A stretch of DNA of 42,906 nt from Paludibacteraceae bacterium (GTDB lineage Bacteria > Bacteroidota > Bacteroidia > Bacteroidales > Paludibacteraceae), in NCBI GenBank assembly GCA_024399545.1, contig JAKSNS010000024.1, positions 1-42,906 on the forward strand, read 5' to 3'. Below are positions 42,736-42,906 of this stretch, in pieces. The first letter of the stretch is position 1. Each line of letters begins with the position of its first letter. Under the pieces are notes generated by a model. That model was not told the origin of the DNA. It saw only the letters and a program-made list of their open reading frames with translations, and ran no database searches. A program made the position numbers and the translations under genes.

Positions 42736-42767
42736 CAAAGATAAGGATTTTTTCTGAGATAGAGAAA
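42736..42767 (-). promoter_or_regulatory. Promoter of the riboswitch transcript
   Basis: Minus strand TATCTTTG (42736-42743) matches TAnnTTTG; 20 bases upstream lies TTTC (42764-42767), a weak -33 box. Transcription would start just before the aptamer. Confidence 0.65.
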
Positions 42768-42785
42768 GCTTTTCCGAACTTTTTT

Positions 42786-42906
42786 CCTGACTTCGGGAAT
42801 TATGGCCTTTGGGTTGTGGAAAGAGCCTTTCGCGTTACCAAAGGTAATCTCGAGGTAAGACCAGTGTTCCACTTTACCCATAGACGGATAGAGGCTCATA
42901 TATGTA
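42786..42906 (+). mobile_element. Deleted IS1634-type copy, cut by window edge
   Basis: CCTGACTTCGGGAAT (42786-42800) is joined directly to transposase sequence from GLWVVERAFRVTKGNLEV to HRRIEAHICI, nearly identical to 37366-37469. About 680 bases present in the 36670 copy are missing, including the promoter and N-terminus. The rest lies outside the window. Confidence 0.8.

Noticed and set aside
1..42906. tRNA or rRNA genes
   Set aside because: No cloverleaf with a TTCGA-type T loop and no rRNA-like sequence was found in any spacer.

Overview
The window is a chromosomal segment of a member of the order Bacteroidales (phylum Bacteroidota); genus not determinable from sequence alone. Reasons: promoters of the Bacteroidota type (TTTG, 18-20 bases, TAnnTTTG) precede several genes; a PorE-like component of the type IX secretion system (T9SS) and three secreted proteins with T9SS-type C-terminal sorting domains are present; an Lnb-type lipoprotein N-acyltransferase domain and ExbB/ExbD/TonB occur; ribosome binding sites are weak or absent.

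Layout. Bases 1-7500 (+): nitroreductase, DUF2520 Rossmann protein, KdsC-like phosphatase, 2-hydroxyacid dehydrogenase, thrS and an M13 lipoprotein peptidase. Bases 7890-11554 (-): DJ-1/PfpI protein, a TonB-ExbD-ExbB energy module and pdxJ, divergent from nadK-fmt (+, 11645-13466). Bases 13446-17749 (-): a TPR protein, two small membrane or lipoprotein genes, mgtC and an unusual pyrB carrying a PyrI-type zinc ribbon. Bases 18380-27628 (-): a tight six-gene operon (methyltransferase, phosphoesterase/PQQ-propeller protein, PorE-like lipoprotein, thyA, LysM glucosaminidase, Lnb-phosphatase fusion). Bases 27684-32536: an AddA-like helicase-nuclease and a ClC channel, divergent from overlapping promoters. 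Bases 32590-36096: two paralogous glycine-rich secreted proteins. Bases 36100-41200: an accessory patch with a deleted IS1634-type element, a broken umuC and three paralogous outer-membrane barrel genes, the third broken. Bases 41224-42767 (-): a cobalamin riboswitch upstream of a T9SS-exported protein. The window ends inside another deleted copy of the same IS.

Two families of small non-autonomous elements (MITE-like) run through the window. Family 1 is 132 bp with about 26-bp imperfect terminal inverted repeats and 3-bp target duplications; it is confined to the first 15.3 kb and always in the same orientation. Family 2 is 169-198 bp, with GGGTGGTTCTATTAA-type ends and 4-bp TWWA duplications. 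One family 2 member carries the family 1 hairpin core, and two others share an inner hairpin with compensatory base changes.

How the genes work together: much of the right two thirds concerns the cell envelope (T9SS, lipoprotein acylation, peptidoglycan hydrolysis, outer-membrane barrels, T9SS cargo). The most suggestive new biology is the B12-riboswitch-controlled T9SS cargo protein (candidate B12-related surface protein), the Lnb-phosphatase fusion, the PyrB-zinc-ribbon fusion and the modular MITE families. All functional calls rest on reading motifs by eye; no database search was run.
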